A stretch of DNA of 64,000 bases, taken from Klebsiella sp. WP3-W18-ESBL-02 (GTDB taxonomy: Bacteria; Pseudomonadota; Gammaproteobacteria; Enterobacterales; Enterobacteriaceae). Positions 27,660 to 36,125 of this stretch are shown here, one piece after another (position 1 is the stretch's first letter; every line of letters begins with the position of its first letter). The DNA lies in the NCBI RefSeq assembly GCF_014168815.1, contig NZ_AP021972.1, forward strand, positions 2,728,001 through 2,792,000, written 5' to 3'. The translations under genes and the position numbers were made by a program. The notes beneath the pieces were generated by a model. The model had not been told where the DNA came from. It saw nothing but the letters and a program-made list of their open reading frames with translations, and did not search any database.

Positions 27660-28812
27660 AATAGCTGCGCCTAATACCGCTACACTTTTGCCTGACCATG
27701 TTTTCCTCCGGGGAATGGGCTGGCGGTTTCCATAAAATGGCGGACCTTTTTCAGTAACTGCCACATTGAGCGGCACTGATGATTACGGGTTATCGTGTCA
27801 TGAAGTGCCTGCCATAGCCGTTCCACATGATTCACCCACGGCGAGTAAACCGGCTGGTAAATTACCCTGAACTTGGGATTTGCTTTCAACCAGCGCTGTG
27901 TTTCGCGGCTTTTATGGATAATGTAGTTATCAACGATCAGCGTGATTGTTTTCGCCCGCCGGTAAGTGGCTTTCAGGTGCTTCAGCAGAGCGATAAACAG
28001 CGCTGAACTTTTGCTGTTGCCGCCCACGTAGCTGACTTTACCCGTGCCACTGTGCAGTGCGCCGGCCAGATAGTATTTTTCGTTCTGCCCCGGCGTCACT
28101 ACCCGTTTCTGCTGTCCGCGCAACTGCCAGTCCGCACCGATTTTAGGATTAAGGTGAATATCCACTTCATCTTCATAAAATACCGGATGCTCTGCGTTGC
28201 ATTCATCCAGCGCTTTGTGGATTACCGCCATCTTTTCATCTTTATGTGGGTCACGGATGCGCAGAGTTGGCGCGGCCCTGCGCCATACAAGCCCCGCAGA
28301 TGGCAACCAGCGGCGAACGGTTCCTGCATGTAACTGGCAACCGGTTATCTCATTGATTTTTATTGCCAGTAATTCGGTGCTCCAGCGTGAACGTTGATAA
28401 CCAAAATCGCCGGGAGAATGCTTTATCAGCTCACGTAACAGGGTGCAGATATGTTCAAAAGGCCAGCGTCGGGAGCGCCCTGCGGGTAAGGATTTCAGGC
28501 CTTCAATACCTGAGTGCGTAAACCAGTTAATCCAGCGACCAACGGATGAACGGGCACAACAGAGAGTTCTGGCAACATCGCTGACCCGTTCACCCCGATG
28601 AAGCATCAGCATGGCCGTGAGTCTGCGGGCATGATTTTTATCGCGCGTTTTATGAATAGCTTTCTGCATCAGGCGTCGTTCGCCACGGGGTATTGGTGCT
28701 ATGATCGGCATCGCTCAGTCCGGTTGGTGGTTTTGGTTGGTTTGGCGAATGATCAGATCGCGCAATCCGGGCTGAGTTCCCTTTCAGTGATCTACTATTC
28801 CGCGCAGCTATT
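27660..28812 (-). mobile_element. IS630-family insertion sequence, intact
   Basis: The element carries one transposase gene flanked by inverted ends: AATAGCTGCGC at 27660-27670 and its complement at 28802-28812. The dinucleotide TA is present on both sides (27658-27659 and 28813-28814), the expected IS630/Tc1 target duplication. Flanking bases extend the palindrome by chance or as part of the end (CTAAATAG), so the exact boundary is uncertain by 1-3 bases. Length is about 1153 bp. Confidence 0.85.
27680..28711 (-). CDS. IS630-family DDE transposase
   Basis: A full-length 343-residue transposase. The N-terminal helix-turn-helix region (GERVSDVARTLCCARSSVGRWINWF) and winged-helix segment (QLHAGTVRRWLPSAGLVWRR) precede the DDE catalytic core: Asp/Glu in VFYEDEVDIHLNP, Asp in ITLIVDNYIIHKS and Glu in SPWVNHVERLWQ. 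No frameshift or stop is seen, so the protein is probably functional. Confidence 0.93.
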   Translation of the reverse strand: MPIIAPIPRGERRLMQKAIHKTRDKNHARRLTAMLMLHRGERVSDVARTLCCARSSVGRWINWFTHSGIEGLKSLPAGRSRRWPFEHICTLLRELIKHSPGDFGYQRSRWSTELLAIKINEITGCQLHAGTVRRWLPSAGLVWRRAAPTLRIRDPHKDEKMAVIHKALDECNAEHPVFYEDEVDIHLNPKIGADWQLRGQQKRVVTPGQNEKYYLAGALHSGTGKVSYVGGNSKSSALFIALLKHLKATYRRAKTITLIVDNYIIHKSRETQRWLKANPKFRVIYQPVYSPWVNHVERLWQALHDTITRNHQCRSMWQLLKKVRHFMETASPFPGGKHGQAKV

Positions 28813-29048
28813 TAGACTGCCAGGCATCATTTCGCCCTTGAACATAGTCTAGATCCAGATCACACTTTTGACTAGTCAAAATATTTAGCTATTCGTGTCA
28901 AATTTACTGAATATATGTCTAAAACGGCAAATATGGAGATATTATGGAGGGAGTGTATTTTTAATTAAATAAAACAGCGGTTGAATTTAAGAATAACACA
29001 ATACGCTAAACTGAAAATACAGGCCGGAAGAAAACCGGCCCATAAATA
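28813..29048. other. IS-displaced upstream region and ydiY terminator hairpin
   Basis: No gene is seen. The bases nearest the IS probably held the native promoter of the gene at 27382-27627. On the minus strand TGTGATCTGGATCTAG (about 28850-28866) has one good CRP half-site. At 29021-29040 the stem GGCCGG/CCGGCC follows ydiY and may terminate it, though the T tail is weak. Confidence 0.4.
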
Positions 29049-29807
29049 TTACATGGTATAACCCAGCGTCAGAGAAGTGCGGCGATCGGTGTGATTCGGC
29101 GCAGTTTCCGGCGGCTCAGAGTTCCAGGTGACGTTGTAAGCCACCTTCAGACCGAAGTGTGCGTTGATTGCCACGTTCAGCGCGGTCTCTGAGTTCACGG
29201 TGGTATCATCAGCCCCCAGGACGGATACGCCCTGAGTAAATTTGGCGGTGTCGGTCATCTGCCACGCGTAGGCAGCAGAAGCGTAGCCGAGCGCCTGGGT
29301 TTCCGTGTTGCCATCGGTATATTCGTCATAGCGAACCCCTGGACCAAATTCAAAGCGGAAGCTGTGAATAGGGCCATTCAGGAACTGACGACCATAACCA
29401 GCCGTGAAGACATCTCGTTCATGATAGCCGTTATAGCGGTCAGTCAACCAGCTGGCCTGACCGAACAGATAGTCTTGATTCGTCATGTTATAACGACTAC
29501 GGCCGCCAACGGCGTACTTTTCAGAAGATCGTTCATCGTTAGCCGAAGTATTGCTGGCATTGCCCCACAGGGACCATGCTGTCGTATCGCCGTACCAGGT
29601 CAGCGTCGTATCAGCGGTGGCTGACGAGCTTTTAGTATTACCTGATTGCGCGAGGTAGCCCGCATTCACGTTACCTTCAAAAGGTTTCTTAGCGGCTGTT
29701 GGGTCATCCATGACAGTAAAAACGGTATCACTGGCGGTTGCATACGCAGACGCAAACACGCCCCCCAGCAGCACAACCGCTGCCGGTACTGTCTTCAAAA
29801 GCTTCAT
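29049..29807 (-). CDS. ydiY: Outer-membrane-type DUF481 protein YdiY
   Basis: 252 residues with a signal peptide (MKLLKTVPAAVVLLGGVFASAYA) and alternating beta-strand pattern rich in Tyr/Trp/Thr ending in the aromatic-terminated strand TSLTLGYTM, typical of the DUF481 salt-induced outer-membrane family. It matches E. coli YdiY, described as acid-inducible. Biochemical function is unknown. It is divergent from pfkB. Confidence 0.9.
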   Translation of the reverse strand: MKLLKTVPAAVVLLGGVFASAYATASDTVFTVMDDPTAAKKPFEGNVNAGYLAQSGNTKSSSATADTTLTWYGDTTAWSLWGNASNTSANDERSSEKYAVGGRSRYNMTNQDYLFGQASWLTDRYNGYHERDVFTAGYGRQFLNGPIHSFRFEFGPGVRYDEYTDGNTETQALGYASAAYAWQMTDTAKFTQGVSVLGADDTTVNSETALNVAINAHFGLKVAYNVTWNSEPPETAPNHTDRRTSLTLGYTM

Positions 29808-30122
29808 TTATTATGAGTCCGTACAACAAAAAAGGAGACGCTTACGTCCCGGAAACTTTCGCGAGGATCAACGACGGGGTGGTCCATAGAAAGGCAACAA
29901 ATTATAAAAAGCCACGTATAACATAGCAATCCTAATCTGCTGTCATTTTTTGAATAAGAGCGTTCTTAAACCGCATTTTATTTCATAATAAAAGTAAGCA
30001 TTTATTTACTCTTTTCTATAAAAATCATGCCGTTGTTGCTTTATTTATTGTTACCCAGGTGCCAGACTTACCTCTACATGTGTTTCGAGCCGCTCATTAG
30101 CTCATAAATGGAGTTTATAGCT

Positions 30123-31055
30123 ATGGTTAAAATTTACACACTCACGTTCGCCCCTTCTCTCGACAGCGCGACCCAAACGCCGCAAATCTATCCTGAGGGG
30201 AAACTCCGCTGTAGCGCACCCATTTTTGAACCGGGCGGCGGTGGGATTAACGTTGCACGGGCGATAACCTTCCTTGGCGGCAACGCCACCGCCCTCTTCC
30301 CGGCGGGCGGCGCAACGGGCGAACATCTGGTTACGCTGCTGCAGACTGAACATGTTCCCGTCGTGACCATTGCCTCGCGTGAATGGACGCGTCAGAACCT
30401 GCACGTACACATTGATGCCAGCGGCGAGCAGTACCGTTTTGTGATGCCGGGCGCTGCGTTACATGATGACGAAATTCAGGCGCTTCAGACGCAGGTGTTA
30501 CAGATTCCCCCGGGCTCGTTATTAGTCATCAGCGGCAGTTTACCGCCCGGCGTTTCACTGCTGCAATTTGTCGCCCTGATCCGTGCCGCTCAACAGCACG
30601 GATTACGCTGCATTATCGACAGTTCCGGCGAGGCGCTCACGGCCGCGCTGGAGATTGGCAATATCGAGCTGGTAAAACCGAATCAAAAAGAGCTAAGTGC
30701 GCTGGTACAGCGCGATTTAAGCCAGCCGGACGACGTCCGCAACGCCGCGCAGGAACTGGTCCGCAGTGGAAAAGCCCACCGTGTCGTGGTGTCGCTAGGT
30801 GCCCAAGGGGCGCTGGCCGTTGACGCGCATAGCTGCGTGCAAGTTGTCCCGCCCCCCATTAAAAGCCAAAGCACCGTTGGCGCGGGCGACAGCATGGTCG
30901 GCGCGATGACGTTGAAACTGGCGGAAAACGCCAGCCTGCAGGACATGGTTCGCTACGGTGTGGCAGCAGGCAGCGCCGCGACGCTTAATCAAGGCACCCG
31001 CCTGTGCTCGCGCGAGAATACGCAAAAGATCTACGACTACCTGCAATCGCACTAA
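30123..31055 (+). CDS. pfkB: 6-phosphofructokinase II
   Basis: 310 residues from MVKIYTLTFAPSLDSATQTPQIY, ribokinase/PfkB family. Substrate-side motif FEPGGGGINVARAI (about residues 35-48), KPNQKEL and the C-terminal PfkB signature with anion hole and base STVGAGDSMVGAM (about 250-262) are present. It phosphorylates fructose 6-phosphate, the minor isozyme of glycolysis. The start five codons after the ORF start follows GGAG; it matches E. coli PfkB. Confidence 0.97.
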   Translation: MVKIYTLTFAPSLDSATQTPQIYPEGKLRCSAPIFEPGGGGINVARAITFLGGNATALFPAGGATGEHLVTLLQTEHVPVVTIASREWTRQNLHVHIDASGEQYRFVMPGAALHDDEIQALQTQVLQIPPGSLLVISGSLPPGVSLLQFVALIRAAQQHGLRCIIDSSGEALTAALEIGNIELVKPNQKELSALVQRDLSQPDDVRNAAQELVRSGKAHRVVVSLGAQGALAVDAHSCVQVVPPPIKSQSTVGAGDSMVGAMTLKLAENASLQDMVRYGVAAGSAATLNQGTRLCSRENTQKIYDYLQSH

Positions 31056-31072
31056 ATGTGCAGGAAAACGCC

Positions 31073-31092
31073 CCTGCGGGCTAACCCGCAGG
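31073..31092 (+). terminator. Hairpin after pfkB
   Basis: The stem CCTGCGGG/CCCGCAGG with a 4-base loop lies 18 bases after the pfkB stop. The T tail is absent, so termination strength is uncertain. The rest of the gap to yniA (31309) shows no gene; K-12 has ydiZ here, and no equivalent is found. Confidence 0.5.
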
Positions 31093-31308
31093 TCGCTAAA
31101 TTGTTGTAATCAACTATGCTAAGCAAACTCCATTGTTAACAATCGAGTGTCTCCGCTGGTTGAGTCACCATACGTCTGTAGCAGAAACGTTATTACGTCG
31201 CTTCTGCTTTCTACATTCTTTTTACCCGTTGTGCGGTATAGCTCGAATTTTTACCCGGCAGTAATGCGCTAACCTTATGATACGGCAGAAAACATGGGGA
31301 GAGACATC

Positions 31309-32169
31309 ATGTGGCAAGCGATCAGTAGCCTGTTAGGCGAGCAACTCGGAAGTGGCGAAATCGATCTGCGTAATGAACTGCCCGGCGGAGAAATTCACGC
31401 CGCGTGGCATATGCGTTATGCCGGTCGTGATTTTTTCGTGAAGTGCGATGAACGTGAATTGTTGCCCATTTTTACCGCAGAGGCCGACCAGCTGGAGCTG
31501 CTCTCTCGCAGTAAAACGGTGTCTGTCCCAGAGGTCTTCGTCGTCGGCGCAGACCGCGACTACAGTTTCCTGGTGATGGAATATCTCCCGCCTCGTCCGC
31601 TGGACGCGCACAATGCCTTCCTGCTGGGTCAACAGCTGGCGCACTTACATCAGTGGAGCGATCAGCCGCAGTTCGGTCTCGATTTTGATAACGATCTCTC
31701 CACTACCCCGCAGCCCAACGCCTGGCAGCGTCGCTGGTCGACATTCTTTTCCGAGCAGCGCATCGGCTGGCAGCTCGAGCTGGCGGCGGAAAAAGGCATG
31801 GAGTTTGGCGATATCGACGCGATCGTCGATCACGTGCAGCAGCGCCTGAGCGCACATCAGCCTCAGCCTTCTCTGCTGCACGGCGATTTGTGGTCAAATA
31901 ACTGCGCGCTTGGGCCGAACGGGCCCTACATTTTTGATCCTGCCTGCTACTGGGGAGACCGTGAGTGCGATCTGGCCATGCTGCCGCTGCATCCGGATCG
32001 CCCACCGCAGATCTACGATGGCTATCAGTCGGTGTCCCCGCTTCCGACCGATTTTCTCGACCGTCAGCCCATTTACCAGCTCTATACGCTGATTAACCGC
32101 GCTATTCTTTTTGGCGGCCAGCACTTCGTCGCCGCGCAGAAGGCGCTGGATAAAGTCCTCGCCGTATAA
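31309..32169 (+). CDS. yniA: Fructosamine kinase-family protein YniA
   Basis: 286 residues from MWQAISSLLGEQLGSGEI with GGGGAGAG just upstream. The aminoglycoside/fructosamine kinase fold shows LLHGDLWSNNCALG (catalytic loop HGDxxxxN) and IFDPACYWGDRECDLAM (metal-binding DPA). Fructosamine 3-kinase-related proteins phosphorylate ketoamines to trigger deglycation; the bacterial substrate is inferred. It matches E. coli YniA closely. Confidence 0.94.
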   Translation: MWQAISSLLGEQLGSGEIDLRNELPGGEIHAAWHMRYAGRDFFVKCDERELLPIFTAEADQLELLSRSKTVSVPEVFVVGADRDYSFLVMEYLPPRPLDAHNAFLLGQQLAHLHQWSDQPQFGLDFDNDLSTTPQPNAWQRRWSTFFSEQRIGWQLELAAEKGMEFGDIDAIVDHVQQRLSAHQPQPSLLHGDLWSNNCALGPNGPYIFDPACYWGDRECDLAMLPLHPDRPPQIYDGYQSVSPLPTDFLDRQPIYQLYTLINRAILFGGQHFVAAQKALDKVLAV

Positions 32170-32173
32170 CGAC

Positions 32174-32195
32174 AAAGCCCCCTTTCGGGGGCTTT
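32174..32195. terminator. Bidirectional terminator between yniA and tonB
   Basis: The perfect 9-bp stem AAAGCCCCC/GGGGGCTTT with a TTTC loop sits between the convergent stops of yniA (32169) and tonB (32199). Confidence 0.87.
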
Positions 32196-32198
32196 CGC

Positions 32199-32921
32199 TT
32201 AATTCATCTGCACGCCTTTCAGGCGGAATTCAATATTCATAATCAATCCCGTCCCCGGTTTCCCGGCTTCGTAACGCCATTTACGCATCGCCGTTTTCAC
32301 GTCGCGTTCAAACATATTGGATGGCTGCGCCGAGAGTATTTCCACATTCTCCACACGACCATCGGCGGTCACGTCGAATTTGACCCGCACTTTACCTTCA
32401 ATACGCAGCGCCTGAGCGCGCGTCGGGTACCCCGGCTGAGGACGATTCAGCGCTCGCGGACCGGTTGGTGCATTCACCGACGGCGCGCTGGCCCCGGGAA
32501 GATTGTTCGCTACTGAACTTGCCGGTGGCGCATCGCGGTTGACCGTTGACAGCGGACGAGATTCAACCGGCCGCACTTCTTGCTTCGGTTGCTCAATTTT
32601 TTTCACCGGTTTTGGCTTCGGTTTCGGTTTTGGCTTCGGTTTATGGATCACCACCGGCGCCTGCGGCACTTCAGGAATAGGCTCTGGTTCCGGCTCAGGT
32701 TCCGGTTCAACGACAGGCTGGGGCTGAACCACGGCCTGAGGCGGTTCTAAATCGGCAGGGGCCACCATCGTGACCGTAATCGGCTGCGCGGGCGCGGGCA
32801 GTTCAATAACCTGATGTACCGAGGTATACAGCAGACCGGCCACGACGGCGCCATGGATGCCAACTGAGAGCAACGTCGGCCAGGGAAACCGGCGAGGTAA
32901 ATCATAGGTCATTGCAGTCAT
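32199..32921 (-). CDS. tonB: Energy-transducing protein TonB
   Basis: 240 residues. A signal anchor (FPWPTLLSVGIHGAVVAGLL, about residues 10-32, with SxxxH motif) precedes a proline-rich spacer with Glu-Pro repeats then Lys-Pro repeats (about residues 80-115), and a C-terminal TonB domain (YPTRAQALRIEGKVRVKFDV, MRKWRYEAGKPG). It couples the proton-motive force via ExbBD to outer-membrane receptors for siderophores, haem and B12. The start MTAMTYDL is chosen by likeness to Klebsiella TonB; MTYDL three codons on is the E. coli-like alternative. A Fur box lies upstream. Confidence 0.96.
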   Translation of the reverse strand: MTAMTYDLPRRFPWPTLLSVGIHGAVVAGLLYTSVHQVIELPAPAQPITVTMVAPADLEPPQAVVQPQPVVEPEPEPEPEPIPEVPQAPVVIHKPKPKPKPKPKPVKKIEQPKQEVRPVESRPLSTVNRDAPPASSVANNLPGASAPSVNAPTGPRALNRPQPGYPTRAQALRIEGKVRVKFDVTADGRVENVEILSAQPSNMFERDVKTAMRKWRYEAGKPGTGLIMNIEFRLKGVQMN

Positions 32922-32959
32922 AGTCGTTACAGTTGAAAAATGAGAGCTCAATTTTAAAT

Positions 32960-32978
32960 GCAAATAGCAATCATATTC
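32960..32978 (-). promoter_or_regulatory. Fur box at the tonB promoter
   Basis: GCAAATAGCAATCATATTC (plus strand) matches about two thirds of the Fur consensus and is embedded in a stretch (TATTGAATATGATTGCTATTTGC on the opposite strand, in part) conserved with the E. coli tonB promoter, where Fur repression is established. Confidence 0.7.
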
Positions 32979-33133
32979 AATAAGACATCTTATCTTCGGT
33001 CAATTTTCTCCCGCAGTTGCCCAAAAAGCGCGCACCGATTTCCCTCTTTTTACGGCAGTGCAACTTTGCATTGCAGTCACCGACGCTTTCCCTTACCGTA
33101 ATCCGCAAACTATTTTAAACAGGAGTTCTGCCC

Positions 33134-33430
33134 GTGCTTTACGTCATTTATGCCCAGGATGTCGCCGACTCTCTTGAAAAACGTCTTGCCGTTCGCCCTG
33201 CTCATCTGGCCCGTTTGCAACTGCTGCACGATGAAGGCCGTCTGCTGACCGCTGGCCCAATGCCTGCAGTCGACAGCAACGATCCGGGCGCCGCAGGTTT
33301 CAGCGGTTCCACGGTTATTGCAGAATTTGAATCTCTTGAAGCCGCCCAGTCCTGGGCCCAGGACGACCCGTACGTGGCGGCCGGAGTCTATCAGCAGGTT
33401 TGGGTAAAACCGTATAAAAAGGTATTTTGA
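33134..33430 (+). CDS. yciI: YciI family protein
   Basis: 98 residues, ferredoxin-like YCII domain, GTG start with CAGGAG eight bases upstream. It nearly matches E. coli YciI, including the conserved His-Asp pair region RPAHLARLQLLHDEGRLLTAGPMP. Its reaction is unproven in enterics. It is divergent from tonB. Downstream, in place of K-12 kch, begins an accessory island. Confidence 0.94.
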   Translation: MLYVIYAQDVADSLEKRLAVRPAHLARLQLLHDEGRLLTAGPMPAVDSNDPGAAGFSGSTVIAEFESLEAAQSWAQDDPYVAAGVYQQVWVKPYKKVF

Positions 33431-33487
33431 TAATAAATAATCAATAAATACAATACATTAAAAAAGACACTGCCTTGACTTTAATTC

Positions 33488-33530
33488 TTAAGGGCGCAAA
33501 CAAGTACACAATGTTTGTGCCCTTAACTTT
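33488..33530 (+). terminator. Terminator-like hairpin after yciI
   Basis: TTAAGGGCGCAAACA and TGTTTGTGCCCTTAA form a 15-bp stem with a single mismatch around a 9-base loop, followed by CTTT. It marks the start of the accessory island. Confidence 0.65.
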
Positions 33531-33634
33531 ACCCTCGATTTGCCTTCCACCGGGTTCAACGTGTTGTTTGCTAATGACATACTTGAAGTATAAGTGCCTG
33601 GTCTGCCATTTTGAAAGATAAGGTTATTGTCTGA

Positions 33635-33910
33635 ATGAGTACTTTAGATGCGCTAGCTGCTTTGGCTTTTTGTCTGTGCGGCCTCTTCTATATCTGTCAT
33701 ACAGGAAGAGCTATCCAAACTGGCGTTTTCATTGGCTGGTACAAGGGCTCGTATGAAAAATACTATATCTACCGCGCAAAAGAACCCTGGAATTTCTATT
33801 TTAACGTTATCGGGATGGCGGTAATAGGCGCGCTGCTTTTCGCAATAGGAGTTGTTATATTCGATGAAAGTCTTCAGGTTTTTCTATATATGAGGTCGCT
33901 ATCGGTGTAA
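33635..33910 (+). CDS. Hypothetical small membrane protein
   Basis: 91 residues with two hydrophobic segments (about residues 5-25 and 56-76) separated by a Tyr/Lys-rich loop (GWYKGSYEKYYIYRAKEPWNFY). AAGG lies 11 bases before the ATG. I do not recognise the family. It is flanked by AT-rich intergenic DNA, the first gene of the island. No function is proposed. Confidence 0.55.
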   Translation: MSTLDALAALAFCLCGLFYICHTGRAIQTGVFIGWYKGSYEKYYIYRAKEPWNFYFNVIGMAVIGALLFAIGVVIFDESLQVFLYMRSLSV

Positions 33911-33922
33911 GAATAAGATTGT

Positions 33923-34300
33923 TCACCTACGGATCCAGTGCGCCGTCTCGATGACCTCCCAGTCTGGTTTTACCATACTTTCCGTATTCTCCAAATCCCG
34001 TATCAACTCAGGGATTCTACCCGGTGATGCTCCTTGTAATATCATCAGATATGCGTATTACCAGGCCACAGCATTCTGATTTTTTGAATGACTTTCAAAA
34101 CATCCTGGCTGAGGCCCGGCGTGGGTTGTTCCGGTGAATGTTATTAACGCTGCATTGCCATTCCACCAGGCCAAACCAACCAAATAACAGGAAGTTAATC
34201 TTCCGCTGATTTCCACCAAAAGAACCACCCCTCTTCCCTTCAGGCTGTAAAGCACGCTGAGCCTAATGCGATATACGTATTTGAATGACCGCTTGCTCAC
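33923..34300 (-). pseudogene. Interrupted ORF, possible phage-type remnant
   Basis: A GTG at 34300 opens an 80-residue frame (KRSFKYVYRIRL...ESHSKNQNAVAW) ended by TAA at 34058. The same frame then continues for 44 sense codons (YAYLMILQGASPGRIPELIRDLENTESM...WIRR) to TGA at 33923. The second part looks like genuine protein, so this may be one gene broken by a nonsense change. The style recalls small satellite-phage proteins, but no family is recognised with certainty. Confidence 0.4.
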
Positions 34301-34320
34301 AAAAATTAACTATAGGCAAA

Positions 34321-34348
34321 AACGATCGATACATAAATATTGATCGTT
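34321..34348. repeat. Inverted repeat upstream of the diguanylate cyclase gene
   Basis: AACGATCGAT and ATTGATCGTT form 10-bp arms with one mismatch and an 8-base spacer. A possible promoter overlaps: TTGATC (34340-34345), 18-base gap, TATAGT (34364-34369). It could be an operator for the gene at 34470. Confidence 0.4.
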
Positions 34349-34469
34349 AATGACAATCAATGATATAGTTACAATAAAAATAAAACGTGGTTTCGAAAAA
34401 ATAAATACGTTTTTATTAAGTACATTTATTTTGCATGGATGTAGATATTAACAAGCTCTGGAGTAATTT

Positions 34470-35975
34470 ATGATTGGTAGTTTAAGTTTTAAGAGACCAT
34501 TAAATTTTATATTTACGATACTTGCCGTATGCGTATTTCTCTCTAGTCTTGTGCTAGTTCTATTGCAGAAAAATCATATATTCAAACATTATCACTCTCT
34601 GCATAATACGCATACGCAAAATATTGCGTCATTTATTCAGAAAGACATAAATGCTAACGAAGAGTCTCTGTTATATCTAAAATCAGAGCTTATTGAAAAA
34701 TACAAAGAAAAAAACAGCAAAATGAGTGACGGTGAATTATCGGCGTTTTTGACAAGTCATCTAAGGTTACTACCCGACATCCTGGCAATCATTACGTCTA
34801 CTCCTGAAGACAGAGAGGTTCATGTTCCTTATGCATCAAGCACTGATTCAGTCGATCATAAAACGCGGCCATGGTATATCGCAGGTCAAATCAGCGCCGG
34901 TGATGTAGTATTTACTGAACCTTATACTGACCTGAATACATCAAGAAAAATATATTCAATGTCACTACCGGTCAGTGGCAGTGACGGTAAACATTTTGGT
35001 GTTGTTTCGTTCGACATTGATGTTATCAAAGGAGAGCGCTCATTAAAGAAACTGGCCTCACCGTTGCCGAACACTAAGTATCTCATAACCAGAGAGGGTT
35101 CTGTCGTACTCAGTTCAGATAGCAAAGATGAACTGACGCATATTCCTGATGTGATGTCCAATATCGGTGAGTACAATGGTACATTTTACCTTCCCGATAC
35201 TAAGGCATATTATTACTATTATCATATTAGCCATCCGGATTGGTATCTGTTGATTAAAGTAGACCGTTCAGAATACAGCAATATCGCTTATAATAAAAAC
35301 TTCCCAATTTTCATTATAACAACGATCTTACTACTTGTTCTCGCCACCTGCTGGTGGTCAATGAGGACAATACTTAACAATATATATATCCGTATTACGG
35401 GTTCCATACAGAATGGAATTATTGAGAAGAAAGCTGCTGACGAACTGCTCGTCGAGCAAATAAAAAACACCACCCTCCAGATGGATCACGTCAAATCAGA
35501 GTCGTTAACTGACAGCCTTACTGGTTTAAAAAATCGCCGTGCGTTTGACGCTGACATTCAGAAAAAAAGCAGTAATAACAATGCCATTCTTGCCTTGATA
35601 GATATTGATAATTTCAAACTGATTAATGATAGCTTTGGTCATACAACCGGAGATATCGTGCTCAAAACGGTTGCAAGCTTTGGAATGCGCTTGTGCGGGC
35701 TATCTGACATCACTTTGTATCGCTACGGTGGTGAGGAAATTGCTGTAATCTTTACCGATGTGAATTTAGATGATGCTATCAAGTGGCTGGAAAACTGGAA
35801 AAATGAAGTTAAGCATCGTCAATTCAGAGAGCCAAACCTGAAAGTGACGTTCAGTGGCGGGGTTTGCGTGCTGAGCGATAAAAAAACTGAAGATGCCATC
35901 GCTATCGCTGACGGCTACCTGTACCAGGCGAAATCTATGGGTAAAGATAGAATATATGATGGAACAAAAATTTAA
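34470..35975 (+). CDS. Membrane diguanylate cyclase with dCACHE sensor
   Basis: 501 residues. A transmembrane segment (about 12-32) is followed by a periplasmic double-CACHE sensor with RPWYIAGQISAGDVVFTEPYTD and FGVVSFDID, then a second transmembrane segment (about 278-296), a short coiled linker and a GGDEF domain (SLTDSLTGLKNRRAFD, DIDNFKLINDSFGHTTGD). The active-site motif is GGEEI at 420-424, compatible with cyclase activity. The RxxD inhibitory site is absent (LSDI at that position). It should make c-di-GMP in response to a periplasmic ligand. CTGGAG precedes the ATG. Base composition is more AT-rich than its neighbours, which suggests acquisition. Confidence 0.9.
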   Translation: MIGSLSFKRPLNFIFTILAVCVFLSSLVLVLLQKNHIFKHYHSLHNTHTQNIASFIQKDINANEESLLYLKSELIEKYKEKNSKMSDGELSAFLTSHLRLLPDILAIITSTPEDREVHVPYASSTDSVDHKTRPWYIAGQISAGDVVFTEPYTDLNTSRKIYSMSLPVSGSDGKHFGVVSFDIDVIKGERSLKKLASPLPNTKYLITREGSVVLSSDSKDELTHIPDVMSNIGEYNGTFYLPDTKAYYYYYHISHPDWYLLIKVDRSEYSNIAYNKNFPIFIITTILLLVLATCWWSMRTILNNIYIRITGSIQNGIIEKKAADELLVEQIKNTTLQMDHVKSESLTDSLTGLKNRRAFDADIQKKSSNNNAILALIDIDNFKLINDSFGHTTGDIVLKTVASFGMRLCGLSDITLYRYGGEEIAVIFTDVNLDDAIKWLENWKNEVKHRQFREPNLKVTFSGGVCVLSDKKTEDAIAIADGYLYQAKSMGKDRIYDGTKI

Positions 35976-36125
35976 TCAGCGTTTAGCCGTATAAACTTAT
36001 ACATTGTCAGTATAAAGCAATAATCCTCTTATGCTTAGGGGATTACTGCTCAAACTAATCTCTGTATTGAGTAATATCTTGCTTGATAATATCCGAAAAG
36101 ATAACCAGCACAGTCCTCCGTTGTG

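Noticed and set aside
32590..32710. Tandem repeats as a possible CRISPR or satellite
   Set aside because: The repeats encode the proline-rich spacer of TonB in frame and lack CRISPR repeat-spacer structure. No CRISPR array was seen in the window.
32503..32727. Gly/Phe-rich plus-strand ORF opposite tonB
   Set aside because: It is the antisense reading of the Glu-Pro/Lys-Pro repeats of TonB, not a repeat protein.
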